Positions 1-7,515 of a stretch of 29,290 bases of DNA are shown here, piece after piece (within the stretch, counting starts at the first letter, position 1; every line of letters begins with the position of its first letter). The stretch lies in the NCBI GenBank assembly GCA_014381385.1, contig JACNLR010000092.1, positions 1 to 29,290 on the forward strand, in the 5' to 3' direction. Source of the stretch: Planctomycetota bacterium (GTDB lineage Bacteria; Planctomycetota; Phycisphaerae; Phycisphaerales; SM1A02). The notes beneath the pieces are model-generated. The model did not search any database, was not told where the DNA came from, and saw only the letters and a list, made by a program, of their open reading frames with translations. The translations under genes and the position numbers were made by a program.

Positions 1-200
1 GCAGCAAGTTGCGTAAAATGTTGTAACCGATTCTCGCCAAAGTCCGAGTGTCCTATGTCGACAAGTTGTCGCACCTCGTCCACAGACGCATGTTTCGTAA
101 CTGCGACCATGTGAATGTTCGCAGCATCTCTACCCGACCTTGCCGCTGCGGCGGCTATTCGTTGTTGTACTGATTCGTATCGTTCCTTAATAGTTTGCAC
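1..200 (-). CDS. YggS/PROSC-family pyridoxal-phosphate homeostasis protein (5' part only)
   Basis: Only the first 66 codons lie in the window; the rest runs off the left edge. Translation from the GTG at 200 gives a protein with the YggS-type N-terminus: a helix rich in Arg and Ala, then VAVTK with the presumed PLP-binding lysine at residue 35, then IGHSDFGENRLQ, which matches the family's G-x-x-x-FGEN-x-Q signature. Family members bind PLP and help keep vitamin B6 and amino-acid pools balanced in the cytoplasm. The GTG start is supported by a strong GGAGGGG at 208-214 with a 7-nt spacer. It sits 42 bp behind sucD on the same strand, so it is probably co-transcribed with it. Family assignment is fairly sure; the missing three quarters cannot be judged. 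Confidence 0.82.
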   Translation of the reverse strand, partial: MQTIKERYESVQQRIAAAAARSGRDAANIHMVAVTKHASVDEVRQLVDIGHSDFGENRLQHFTQLA

Positions 201-242
201 GTATATTCCCCTCCTTGGGATTCGTGTAGGGCAGCATACCCT

Positions 243-1199
243 TTATTTAGCTACAGCGACTAAACCCAGCGCCTCTGCCATCGCTTCGCCGATTCCGGCT
301 GGGCTATCTGAAACTGTTAAACCAGAGTTTCGAAGAGATTCAATCTTTGCTTGCGCTGTGTCGTCTTCGCCGCCAATAATCGCACCCGCGTGTCCCATTC
401 GTTTCCCTCTTGGAGCTGTTATGCCCGCAATGAATGCAACAACTGGTTTGGTCATGTTTTCTTTAATCCATTTTCCTGCTTGCGTTTCATCGCTACCGCC
501 AATTTCGCCAATCATCACAACGCCATCCGTTTCATCGTCGGATTCAAACCGAGCAAGTAAGTCGATAAAGTTGGCTCCTTTTATGGGGTCACCCCCAATT
601 CCAATACAGGTGGTTTGCCCGAGACCAAGGGAGCTTGTTTGCCAAACCGCTTCGTAGGTCAGCGTGCCCGAACGGCTGATTATCCCAACACCTTTACCAC
701 TGCTCGCGTCGCATGGCGCTGTGTGGATATAGCCAGGCATAATGCCAATTTTGCAGCCATCTTCGAACGTGGCGTTCGCCCCATCGCCAGAAACTTTTTT
801 GCCTGGGGTGATTATTCCAGGGCAGTTTGGGCCAATGAGTACGGTGTTTGGATACTTCTCAAGAGAGGCTTTGACCCGCATCATGTCAGAAACCGGAATA
901 CCCTCTGTAATTGCACAAATGAGTTCGATACCAGCGTCCGCAGCTTCCAAAATAGAATCTGCAGCAAATGGTGGTGGCACAAAGATCATTGTCGCATTTG
1001 CACCTGTTTTCCGAACCGCCTCCGCGACGGTGTTAAAAACTGGAAGTCCGTTTGCATCTTTTTGCCCGCCCTTGCCGGGAGTAACCCCTCCAACAACGTT
1101 GGTGCCATACGCAAGGCACCCTGCGGTGTGGAAGGCTCCTGAGGAACCAGTTATGCCTTGGCAGATAAGTTTTGTTGAATTGTTTACAAGAATTGACAT
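243..1199 (-). CDS. sucD: Succinate--CoA ligase, alpha subunit
   Basis: Catalytic and CoA-binding alpha subunit of succinyl-CoA synthetase, which converts succinyl-CoA to succinate with nucleotide triphosphate formation in the TCA cycle. The 318-residue product has the N-terminal CoA-binding Rossmann part (QGITGSSGAFHT near residue 14, VGGVTPGKGG near 36), the GPNCPGIITPG loop at 123-133, and the phosphohistidine loop GKRMGHAGAII with His270. A typical SucD has about 290 residues. The excess is mainly two insertions, around residues 134-147 and 163-169, between ITPG, IGIMPG and ISRSGTL, which are contiguous in E. coli SucD. The ATG at 1199 has GGAG 6 nt upstream. The beta-subunit gene sucC, normally directly upstream, is absent: the upstream neighbour is divergent purM. 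Confidence 0.96.
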   Translation of the reverse strand: MSILVNNSTKLICQGITGSSGAFHTAGCLAYGTNVVGGVTPGKGGQKDANGLPVFNTVAEAVRKTGANATMIFVPPPFAADSILEAADAGIELICAITEGIPVSDMMRVKASLEKYPNTVLIGPNCPGIITPGKKVSGDGANATFEDGCKIGIMPGYIHTAPCDASSGKGVGIISRSGTLTYEAVWQTSSLGLGQTTCIGIGGDPIKGANFIDLLARFESDDETDGVVMIGEIGGSDETQAGKWIKENMTKPVVAFIAGITAPRGKRMGHAGAIIGGEDDTAQAKIESLRNSGLTVSDSPAGIGEAMAEALGLVAVAK

Positions 1200-1251
1200 G
1201 CTTTACTCCATTTAGGACCAGTACAGGATACCGTCAAGTGTCCAAGATAAC

Positions 1252-1257
1252 TACACT
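1252..1257 (+). promoter_or_regulatory. Candidate -10 hexamer of purM (possibly leaderless)
   Basis: TACACT lies 6 nt before the purM ATG, and no Shine-Dalgarno sequence is visible before that start. A transcript starting 6-7 nt after this hexamer would begin at or next to the initiation codon. No convincing -35 element is seen. Confidence 0.4.
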
Positions 1258-1263
1258 TACCGT

Positions 1264-2355
1264 ATGGCTTCCCCAACAAAAAAACCTTTGACGTATGCTG
1301 ATTCCGGAGTAGATATAGAGGCGGGAGACCGGCTTGTTGGTTTGATACAAACGATGATGAAGCGGACACATGGTCCACGTGTTCTTGGGGAACACGGGGG
1401 GTTCGCTGGTATGTTCCGGCTCGATTTTAACGAACGATTGTTTAAACGTAATTACAAAGACCCCGTCCTTGTTGCTTGCACCGATGGGGTTGGAACAAAA
1501 GTAAAACTTGCTTGCGAACTTGGTATTTACGACAGTGTTGGTATCGATTGCGTAGCAATGAATGTCAATGACATGATAGTACAGGGCGCAGAACCTCTTA
1601 TTTTCTTGGATTACCTTGGTCTTCATTCGCAAGATCCTGAAACGACAGCGGCGATTGTTTCCGGTGTCGCAAGAGGGTGTGAAATTTCAAATTGCGCACT
1701 AATTGGTGGCGAATGTGCAGAGATGCCGGACATTTACGCCAAGGGCGACTTTGATATCGCGGGTTTTGCCGTTGGCGTAGTTGAACTTGACCGAGCAATT
1801 GATCCAAGCAGGGTAGAGGCTGGCGATGTTGTCATTGGGCTTCCTTCAAGCGGCGTGCACTCAAACGGTTTTACGCTTGCTCGTGCTGCTATTGCAGAAT
1901 TAGATTTACAAAACGTGTATCCCGAGCTTGATGCCAAACAGACATTGGGGCAGGTTCTCCTTGAGCCCACAAGAATTTACGTCGAACCTATTGTCAAATT
2001 GCTTAAACAATATAAAGTTAAAAAAGTTGTTTCTGGCATGGCACACATAACTGGTGGTGGCATAGCTGGAAACCTCTGCCGCTCGCTTTGCGATTCCGTC
2101 GACGCAACAATTTATCTGGATCGCTGGGAAACACCAAAGGTGTTTGGTTTTTTACAGCACCACGGCAACATAGAAACGCAAGAAATGTACCGCGTCTTTA
2201 ACATGGGCATCGGGTTTGTTTTAATAGTTCGACCAGCCTTTGCGGAATCAATAGTTTCACACCTTAAGGGCCTTGGTGAATCGCCGGTTATTCTTGGAGA
2301 TATAACCTCTGGTTGCGGAAAAGTACACGTTGTTGCGGGAGAAAACGATGTTTGA
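1264..2355 (+). CDS. purM: Phosphoribosylformylglycinamidine cyclo-ligase (AIR synthetase)
   Basis: Cytoplasmic enzyme of purine synthesis that closes the imidazole ring of FGAM to give AIR, using ATP. The 363-residue length fits the family. Diagnostic motifs are present: TYADSGVDIEAGD near residue 10, the nucleotide loop TDGVGTKVKL near 72, GIDCVAMNVNDM near 96, GAEPLIFLDYLG near 112, GGECAEMPD near 151 (usually GGETAEMPG) and GLPSSGVHSNGF near 195. The ATG start has no ribosome-binding site but has a -10-like hexamer close upstream. The 3' end overlaps the next gene by 8 bases. No other pur gene is nearby, so it is not in a purine operon here. Confidence 0.96.
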   Translation: MASPTKKPLTYADSGVDIEAGDRLVGLIQTMMKRTHGPRVLGEHGGFAGMFRLDFNERLFKRNYKDPVLVACTDGVGTKVKLACELGIYDSVGIDCVAMNVNDMIVQGAEPLIFLDYLGLHSQDPETTAAIVSGVARGCEISNCALIGGECAEMPDIYAKGDFDIAGFAVGVVELDRAIDPSRVEAGDVVIGLPSSGVHSNGFTLARAAIAELDLQNVYPELDAKQTLGQVLLEPTRIYVEPIVKLLKQYKVKKVVSGMAHITGGGIAGNLCRSLCDSVDATIYLDRWETPKVFGFLQHHGNIETQEMYRVFNMGIGFVLIVRPAFAESIVSHLKGLGESPVILGDITSGCGKVHVVAGENDV

Positions 2356-3133
2356 AATTATCTGTCTTTTAACTTGCCTCTCAATCCAAGACACACAGCC
2401 TGTCGATTCACCAGCCCTCATTCGAGGGGGCGTTTGGTTGCCTAGGCTTGGTGGTACCATCGAAGATGGTGGGAGCAAGGTTGATTTTGAAACGAACATC
2501 GACTTGCGAAGTAAAGAGACTGTACCAATGGTTGAGTTTTCCTTAACACCGGTGCAAGACTTCACCTTCTCAATGTCCTTTTTTGATTTTTCGACATCTG
2601 GAAGTGGGGAGTATGTTGGGAACGATGTGTATGGTGGGATGACCCTGAACGCGGGCGACAACTGGAATGCTTCAACGCAAATTCAGTCCGTTGGATTTGA
2701 AGCAGCTTGGAGCATTTGGAAACCTTTCCAAACGGCGGAAAGGGCGACGCTTTCGTTTGCACCCGTTGTTGGGCTCCGTTGGTTTGGAGTTGATACACAG
2801 CTTGGGAATACAACGATATCGCAAGAAGTTTCGCACAAAAACTCTTGGGTCTCTCTCCAAGCGGGGTTAGAGATGGAGTTTCGCTGGGACACTCGAGATT
2901 CCCTCGATTGGGCTGACTCCGTTTCTATTGAAGCGCAGTTGCTCATAGGTTCTATGTTTGGGGCCGACGGGGGAGCAATGGCTAGTGTTCAAGCTGGTCT
3001 TTCTGTTGATTTTAGCCCGAGCATCGGGGGATTCTTTGGGTACCGTTTACAAGAGTTAAGGGCGGAGGACGGCGATTATTCGTTTGACGCAGGTTTGCAG
3101 GGATTATTCGTTGGTGGAGAAATACGTTTTTAA
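2348..3133 (+). CDS. Predicted outer-membrane beta-barrel protein, function unknown
   Basis: I do not recognise a named family. The 261-residue product begins with a short hydrophobic stretch (EIICLLTCLSI) that could be a minimal signal peptide. The body alternates polar and hydrophobic residues and is rich in Gly, Ser, aromatics and short turns. It ends in VGGEIRF with a terminal Phe, the usual C-terminal signal of outer-membrane barrels. The ATG at 2348 is preferred over the upstream TTG codons at 2330 and 2333 because GGGAG lies 6 nt before it. It overlaps the end of purM in the arrangement ATGTTTGA, so the two are translationally coupled despite unrelated roles. An 8-10 strand barrel is plausible; substrate and role are unknown. 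Confidence 0.7.
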   Translation: MFEIICLLTCLSIQDTQPVDSPALIRGGVWLPRLGGTIEDGGSKVDFETNIDLRSKETVPMVEFSLTPVQDFTFSMSFFDFSTSGSGEYVGNDVYGGMTLNAGDNWNASTQIQSVGFEAAWSIWKPFQTAERATLSFAPVVGLRWFGVDTQLGNTTISQEVSHKNSWVSLQAGLEMEFRWDTRDSLDWADSVSIEAQLLIGSMFGADGGAMASVQAGLSVDFSPSIGGFFGYRLQELRAEDGDYSFDAGLQGLFVGGEIRF

Positions 3134-3169
3134 CGAACGACCCATCGAACTGGTTCGTACCCAATATCA

Positions 3170-4012
3170 ATGCCTAGGCAATCACCATCTGGAAAGTTCA
3201 AAAGAGCAAAAGCTCGGCATCTGCTCTTTACAACTGGACCAAACACATTAAGTCGGGGGCGGCTTTTTAAAAAACACTTTGATCAGTCAATTGAGTTAAA
3301 AGAAATTGAAATTGCGTCCCCAAGTTGGCCAAGCGCTTTTGACAATTTACGCGTTGGGCACGTAAGCGATTTTCATCTTGGTGATTTAATGCCCCTAGAC
3401 AGGGCGCTTGGGGCTATCGAGTTACTTGCAACGCAAGAACCAGACATTGTTGTTTGCACGGGCGATGTTGTGGATTTATATGTGGATGGGGCAATGCCCT
3501 TGCTCGATGCCCTTGCAAACATAAATGCACCACTTGGCACAATGCTTGTCCTTGGAAACCACGACGAACTAGATTGCTCGCGCACGTTAACTTCCATGGC
3601 ACAACGCTCTGGTGTTCGGCTTCTTCGCGATGCTACGTTTGACATCAGGCACAATGGTGACTCTCTTTCGATTGCTGGCATTGACTGGGCAAAGACTTCC
3701 AAACAATGTAGAGTAAAGGTGGAAAAAGTTTGCAACAAAGAAACACACTTGCTCCTTTCGCACAATCCAAAAGCATTTAAGGCTGCGTCTGAAATGGGTA
3801 TTCCCCTAACACTTTCGGGGCACACACATGGGGGGCAACTTGCCTTGCCAAGACGAAGGGGCGCAAACCTTGCGGTGACCCAACGATACACGGCTGGCAC
3901 GTATGCGCGGGGTGACAGCAGGCTCTTTGTAACTGTTGGTGTTGGGGCATGGTTTCCACTGCGTGTTAACTGCCCAGCAGAAGTTGCGGTGATTACTGCA
4001 ACATCGAACTAA
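3170..4012 (+). CDS. Calcineurin-like metallophosphoesterase
   Basis: A 280-residue phosphoesterase with the full two-metal motif series: DFH at residues 67-69, GDVVD at 98-102, GNHDE at 129-133, SHNP at 197-200 and SGHTHGGQ at 216-223. The final GHTHGG is typical of the YkuE-like group, which includes membrane-associated phosphoesterases and LpxG-type UDP-2,3-diacylglucosamine hydrolases. No transmembrane segment is visible here; the N-terminal 45 residues are basic. The substrate cannot be told from sequence. The ATG has no clear ribosome-binding site, and no better start is seen upstream in frame. It lies 36 bp behind the barrel gene on the same strand. Its last 20 bases overlap the convergent rdgB gene. 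Confidence 0.88.
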   Translation: MPRQSPSGKFKRAKARHLLFTTGPNTLSRGRLFKKHFDQSIELKEIEIASPSWPSAFDNLRVGHVSDFHLGDLMPLDRALGAIELLATQEPDIVVCTGDVVDLYVDGAMPLLDALANINAPLGTMLVLGNHDELDCSRTLTSMAQRSGVRLLRDATFDIRHNGDSLSIAGIDWAKTSKQCRVKVEKVCNKETHLLLSHNPKAFKAASEMGIPLTLSGHTHGGQLALPRRRGANLAVTQRYTAGTYARGDSRLFVTVGVGAWFPLRVNCPAEVAVITATSN

Positions 4013-4592
4013 TTGCCCGAATAGCATCGCCCCTGTGTGACTGCGCGTTTTTTTCTTCTGGCGTGAGCTGCGCGCTTGTTTTGCTTGCGCTGGGTACAAA
4101 GAAAAGTGGGTCGTACCCAAAACCGTTTTCACCCTGAGCAATAAAACCAATCACTCCCTCAAACGTTCCGCTCGATTGAGCAACTATCGTGCCGTCTGGG
4201 TCTGCTACGCAAACGGCGCATACGAACCGTGCAGTTCTTTGAAGTGCTGGTACGTTTTGCATGCGCTGCAATAATAAAGCGTTGTTTTCTTCGTCTTTTT
4301 CTTCTCTCGTTTCACCCTTGCCCGCGTATCTTGCAGAGAAAATGCCCGGTTCACCGTCGAGGGCATCAACCCAAAGCCCAGAGTCGTCCGCCATGCATCG
4401 AACGCCCGTTGCTTTGGCGTAGCCAATTGCCTTGAGTGATGCATTGCCCTCAAAGGTGTCTGCGTTCTCAACGGGTTCGTCAATTTGGGCGTCAAGTGAA
4501 TCAAGACCATCAACTTGTATTCCAAGGGGTTCGACTATTTCGCGAACTTCTTGTAGTTTGTGGTCGTTTGAAGTCGCTAGAAGAATCTGCAC
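3993..4592 (-). CDS. rdgB: Non-canonical purine NTP pyrophosphatase (RdgB/HAM1 family)
   Basis: Hydrolyses dITP, XTP and other deaminated purine triphosphates to monophosphates, keeping them out of DNA and RNA. The family's motifs are all present: LLATSNDHKLQE at the N-terminus, FEGNASLKA, DDSGLWVDALDGEPGIFSAR with the catalytic acids, GENGFGYDPLF and LTPEEKNAQSHRGDA. I chose the GTG at 4592, giving 199 residues, the usual length. AAGGA lies 7 nt upstream, and the start falls 1 base after the queF stop. An in-frame ATG at 4628 would add 12 residues, overlap queF and lacks a ribosome-binding site. It is the last gene of the six-gene minus-strand run. Confidence 0.93.
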   Translation of the reverse strand: MQILLATSNDHKLQEVREIVEPLGIQVDGLDSLDAQIDEPVENADTFEGNASLKAIGYAKATGVRCMADDSGLWVDALDGEPGIFSARYAGKGETREEKDEENNALLLQRMQNVPALQRTARFVCAVCVADPDGTIVAQSSGTFEGVIGFIAQGENGFGYDPLFFVPSASKTSAQLTPEEKNAQSHRGDAIRAISSMLQ

Positions 4593-4593
4593 G

Positions 4594-4962
4594 TTATTTT
4601 CCTTGCCAACTCTGCGGGACGTCGCCATGCGAAGCTGTAATAGTACTACGTATGCCTCCTCGACCCTTCCAGTTTGTCACAAGTTGCAACCATGTTGGTT
4701 GCAGACATGCAACGAGATCGTCACGCATTGTGTTTGTAACAGCTTCGTAAAAAATGCCTTCGTTGCGAAAAGACTGGTGATAGAGTTTTAAACTCTTGAG
4801 CTCAACACAAACTTTCGAGGGCTGATAGCGGAGTGTGATACTCCCAAAGTCGGGATGCCCGGTTACAGGACAGACGGAAGTAAATTCTTCATTGACATGC
4901 TCTATCAAAAATGGTGTTTCTGAAGGAGTTTCGAACGTCTCTAATAAGTTTGAATCTGGCAT
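4594..4962 (-). CDS. queF: NADPH-dependent 7-cyano-7-deazaguanine reductase (preQ1 synthase)
   Basis: Reduces the nitrile of preQ0 to the amine of preQ1 in queuosine tRNA modification. The 122-residue length is that of the short, single-domain QueF type. Cys31 in TSVCPVTG is the thioimide-forming residue and Asp38 in PDFG the catalytic acid; their spacing matches Cys55/Asp62 of the B. subtilis enzyme. The NADPH-binding motif ELKSLKLY is at 54-61, and Glu73 corresponds to the substrate-binding Glu97. The residue matching B. subtilis His96 is Tyr72, in FYEAVTN. No other queuosine gene lies nearby. The ATG has no Shine-Dalgarno but has TAGAAT 6 nt upstream. Confidence 0.94.
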   Translation of the reverse strand: MPDSNLLETFETPSETPFLIEHVNEEFTSVCPVTGHPDFGSITLRYQPSKVCVELKSLKLYHQSFRNEGIFYEAVTNTMRDDLVACLQPTWLQLVTNWKGRGGIRSTITASHGDVPQSWQGK

Positions 4963-4968
4963 CCGCTC

Positions 4969-4974
4969 ATTCTA
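4969..4974 (-). promoter_or_regulatory. Candidate -10 hexamer of queF (possibly leaderless)
   Basis: On the minus strand TAGAAT stands 6 nt before the queF ATG, which has no ribosome-binding site. This suggests a secondary, leaderless promoter inside the six-gene run, feeding queF and rdgB. No good -35 element is seen. Confidence 0.42.
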
Positions 4975-5045
4975 CATCCACTCAATACATTATCCCTTAC
5001 GGTCAACGCGTAGATTCAGGCAATTTATCAATACGGGGGGCTGAT

Positions 5046-6050
5046 TTATAGTCCGTAGCGGAGAACGAGCGTGATAACACGCGGTTGGTCTGGATTAATC
5101 GAAAGTGATTTTCGAAATACGAGTCGAGCCGATTGGAAAGATTCGACGTCGCTTTTGTCCCCAACAAGCCAGCGATTGAGTTCGTTTACACCCACACCGT
5201 TGAGGGCTCGCCAGTTTTGTTCGTCGTAATCTATTGCAGTTTTATACGCCTCAAGAGAAGATTCGTAATCTCCGAGGCGAAATTCTGCCCAACCAAGTTG
5301 CTCAAATGTGTCGGTCGTTGGATCAAGTTGCACCAACTGCTCTGTGGTATTAACGACCTCTTGGTAACGCTTCTCTTGGGTTAATAGATAAATAATATTG
5401 CGCATTAATTGTGGTGATGGGTTGTCCATAACCTCGGAAGCCGCGATGTAAGCATTCAGGGCATCTTGGGGACGTTGCAATAATTGATACGTTGCAGCTA
5501 ATGTAATTTGTGCTGGGGCTGCTGCCCCATCAAGCTCGACGGCACGCTCTGCAAAAACGAGAGCGCTTTTTGGTCGGCCCATTTGAAGATACGTTGTTGC
5601 GATGTTTGTATTCGCGCCGACATCTTCTGGATTAATCGTAAGCGCCCGATGGTACGCACGAACAGCGTCTAAATATTTTTTCAACATTTGCAACGAAACC
5701 CCATGTCCAAATTGGGCTTCAAAGTTTCGCGGCTCTAGTTTCACCGCTCTTGCGAAAACAGGCTCAGCTTTAGTCCACTCTTTCTTAACGAGACAAATGT
5801 CCCCAATGCCAACAAGGGCGTCTGTTGCAACTGGATTTTGTTGTAGGACTTCCTTAAACAATTTCATCGCTTCGGTGTAATCACCGTGGTCTTTTGCAAT
5901 TAGTCCCGCTTGAATTGTGACTTGCTCTTCCTGCGATATTGTTACGATGGATGCCGGTGCTACATCACCTGTCGCCTCCATCGGCGAAACGGCGTGGCAG
6001 CCAACCCCCACAAGGAAGCAGCCGGTAATAATAAAACGGGTCAGTTGCAT
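5046..6050 (-). CDS. Tetratricopeptide-repeat protein, probable lipoprotein
   Basis: The 334-residue product has an export-type N-terminus (RFIITGCFLVGVGC); Cys18 could be lipidated, although VGVGC is a weak lipobox. From about residue 45 to 300 it is a chain of TPR helices of about 34 residues, recognisable by DALVGIGDICLVKKEWTKAE, NTNIATTYLQMGRPKSALVF and FEQLGWAEFRLGDYESSLEA. Such proteins act as scaffolds for envelope complexes (PilF and BamD-like examples exist), but no partner is named by the neighbours. It lies 30 bp behind the endonuclease IV gene and 83 bp before queF. TATTCT at 6060-6065 on the minus strand, 9 nt before its ATG, may give it its own promoter. Confidence 0.85.
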   Translation of the reverse strand: MQLTRFIITGCFLVGVGCHAVSPMEATGDVAPASIVTISQEEQVTIQAGLIAKDHGDYTEAMKLFKEVLQQNPVATDALVGIGDICLVKKEWTKAEPVFARAVKLEPRNFEAQFGHGVSLQMLKKYLDAVRAYHRALTINPEDVGANTNIATTYLQMGRPKSALVFAERAVELDGAAAPAQITLAATYQLLQRPQDALNAYIAASEVMDNPSPQLMRNIIYLLTQEKRYQEVVNTTEQLVQLDPTTDTFEQLGWAEFRLGDYESSLEAYKTAIDYDEQNWRALNGVGVNELNRWLVGDKSDVESFQSARLVFRKSLSINPDQPRVITLVLRYGL

Positions 6051-6080
6051 AGCGTGTTTAGAATACTTGGAATGGGTGGA

Positions 6081-7007
6081 CTATCGGCGTTTTTTTGCCA
6101 ATTTCGCCATTTTGCGTAATTTTGAAATATTCACCATATCCATCAACTCTCCTTTGTCATTCTTCTCCTTTGAAGTCTCGAGGATCTTAGGTACGTCATC
6201 AAACGCTTGATGTTCCAGAATTGCTTTAAAACAACTTAACCCGCATCTGCCCTCGCCTATATGTGCGTGACGATCGAGCCTCGAGCCAACACTGCCAATT
6301 GAATCATTAAAATGAAATACCTTTATATGCGCAAGACCCGCGCTCTGATCAAAGCGTTGGAGTGTTTCGTTTGCTTTTTTCGGGGTTGTCATGTCGTAGC
6401 CCGCTGCTGTCACATGGCAGGTATCCAAACAAAATCCAATACGGTCGGGGTCTTTTACTCGTTCTCGAATCCACCCAAGATGGCGAAAATCATACCCTAG
6501 GTTCGTACCAGAGCCCACCGTAGTTTCGAGACACGTCATTGTTTTGTAGCCCGAAAGATCATTATGTATTTCGTCTAATGCTTGAACAATCCGCTTCAAG
6601 CCAGCGACCTCTTCCTTTGCAATAGGTTCCTTCAACTGATTTGGCTCTCCCCTTTTCCGCGGCGTACCAAGCCTTGCACCGGGATGTGCGATTAAGAATG
6701 GTATATGTAACCGCTCGCACCGCTCAACCTCTTCGCGCTGCAGGGCTATAGATTTTTTTTTCGACGAAGTGTCGGGGGATGCCATATTTATAAGGTAACT
6801 GTTATGGCTCACGAGACGGTTTGACCCATCCCAGCCCATTTGCTTGAGCGTTGAAAGCCAGCAATCTACGTCGCTGTCAGCAAGGGGCTTTGTGTTCCAC
6901 TGCCTTTGGTTCTTTGTAAAAACCTGCAGACAATCCATCTTTTGCGTGGCTGCGGCAGTCAGCGCATTTATCATGCCGCCTGCTATGGAAAGATGCGAAC
7001 CAAACAA
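6081..7007 (-). CDS. nfo: Deoxyribonuclease IV (AP endonuclease, endonuclease IV family)
   Basis: Cuts DNA 5' of abasic sites in base-excision repair, using a trinuclear zinc centre in a TIM barrel. Family signatures are clear: FGSHLSIAGGMINAL at the N-terminus, HNSYLINMASP, IAHPGARLG, CLETTVGSGTNLG, GFCLDTCHVTAAGYD, HFNDSIGSVGSRLDRHAHIGEG and PKILETSKE, together carrying the expected His, Asp and Glu metal ligands. The basic tail KMAKLAKKRR is an extra. The start is uncertain: no ATG is suitable. TTG at 7007 puts the initiator two residues before GSHLS and 4 nt after the ferritin stop, giving 308 residues. A TTG at 7064 would add 19 residues inside the ferritin gene and seems less likely. 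Confidence 0.93.
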   Translation of the reverse strand: MFGSHLSIAGGMINALTAAATQKMDCLQVFTKNQRQWNTKPLADSDVDCWLSTLKQMGWDGSNRLVSHNSYLINMASPDTSSKKKSIALQREEVERCERLHIPFLIAHPGARLGTPRKRGEPNQLKEPIAKEEVAGLKRIVQALDEIHNDLSGYKTMTCLETTVGSGTNLGYDFRHLGWIRERVKDPDRIGFCLDTCHVTAAGYDMTTPKKANETLQRFDQSAGLAHIKVFHFNDSIGSVGSRLDRHAHIGEGRCGLSCFKAILEHQAFDDVPKILETSKEKNDKGELMDMVNISKLRKMAKLAKKRR

Positions 7008-7011
7008 AATG

Positions 7012-7494
7012 TTACGCAGACAAGTGGCGGTCGAATTCAAGGAGCGCGGCTGGGTTGTCGCCAACCATACGAATTTTTGCGAGATTATCGCGCGCGTTTA
7101 CTTCTTCTTCAACTTGCTCAGTAATAAACCACTGGAAAGCCACCTCAACATGCCAAGCAGATTCTTCACGCGCAATTTTAAAAATGTGCGTGATCTGTGT
7201 TGTGACGCGTTGCTCGTGCGCAAGCGCGGCCTCAAACACAGATTCTGAACTCTCGAATTCTGTAGTTGGATTTGGTGGGCTCACAAGCGTAATCGGAAGA
7301 TCCCACTCGTTCATTAAGCCAACAATCTTCATGGCGTGCTCATGTTCTTCACTGGCTTGCGTTCGAAACCAATTTGCCATACCGTTTAAGTTTTCACGTT
7401 CAAACCAGAATGACATCGCAAGGTATTGCATCTCTGCACCAAGTTCGTGTGTTATCTGTTCGTTTAGTTTTGCTTGTAATGCTTCGCTTTCCAT
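7012..7494 (-). CDS. ftnA: Bacterial non-haem ferritin
   Basis: Iron-storage ferritin that oxidises Fe(II) and stores the mineral in a 24-subunit shell. The 160-residue product carries the ferroxidase ligands in the same numbering as E. coli FtnA: Glu17, Glu50 and His53 (EEHEH), Glu94, Gln127 and Glu130 (TEQVEEE). The sequence WFERENLNGMANWFRTQA is characteristic of this family. No haem-ligating Met typical of bacterioferritin is evident. It lies 21 bp behind transketolase and directly ahead of the endonuclease IV gene. Grouping iron storage with AP-site repair and dNTP sanitation suggests a shared oxidative-stress role; that is inference. Confidence 0.93.
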   Translation of the reverse strand: MESEALQAKLNEQITHELGAEMQYLAMSFWFERENLNGMANWFRTQASEEHEHAMKIVGLMNEWDLPITLVSPPNPTTEFESSESVFEAALAHEQRVTTQITHIFKIAREESAWHVEVAFQWFITEQVEEEVNARDNLAKIRMVGDNPAALLEFDRHLSA

Positions 7495-7515
7495 TGTGGT
7501 ACCTCGTGAAATAAA

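Noticed and set aside
615..1142. Long plus-strand open frame opposite sucD
   Set aside because: Its translation is rich in Cys, Trp and Arg and matches nothing; the minus strand encodes an unmistakable SucD across the same bases.
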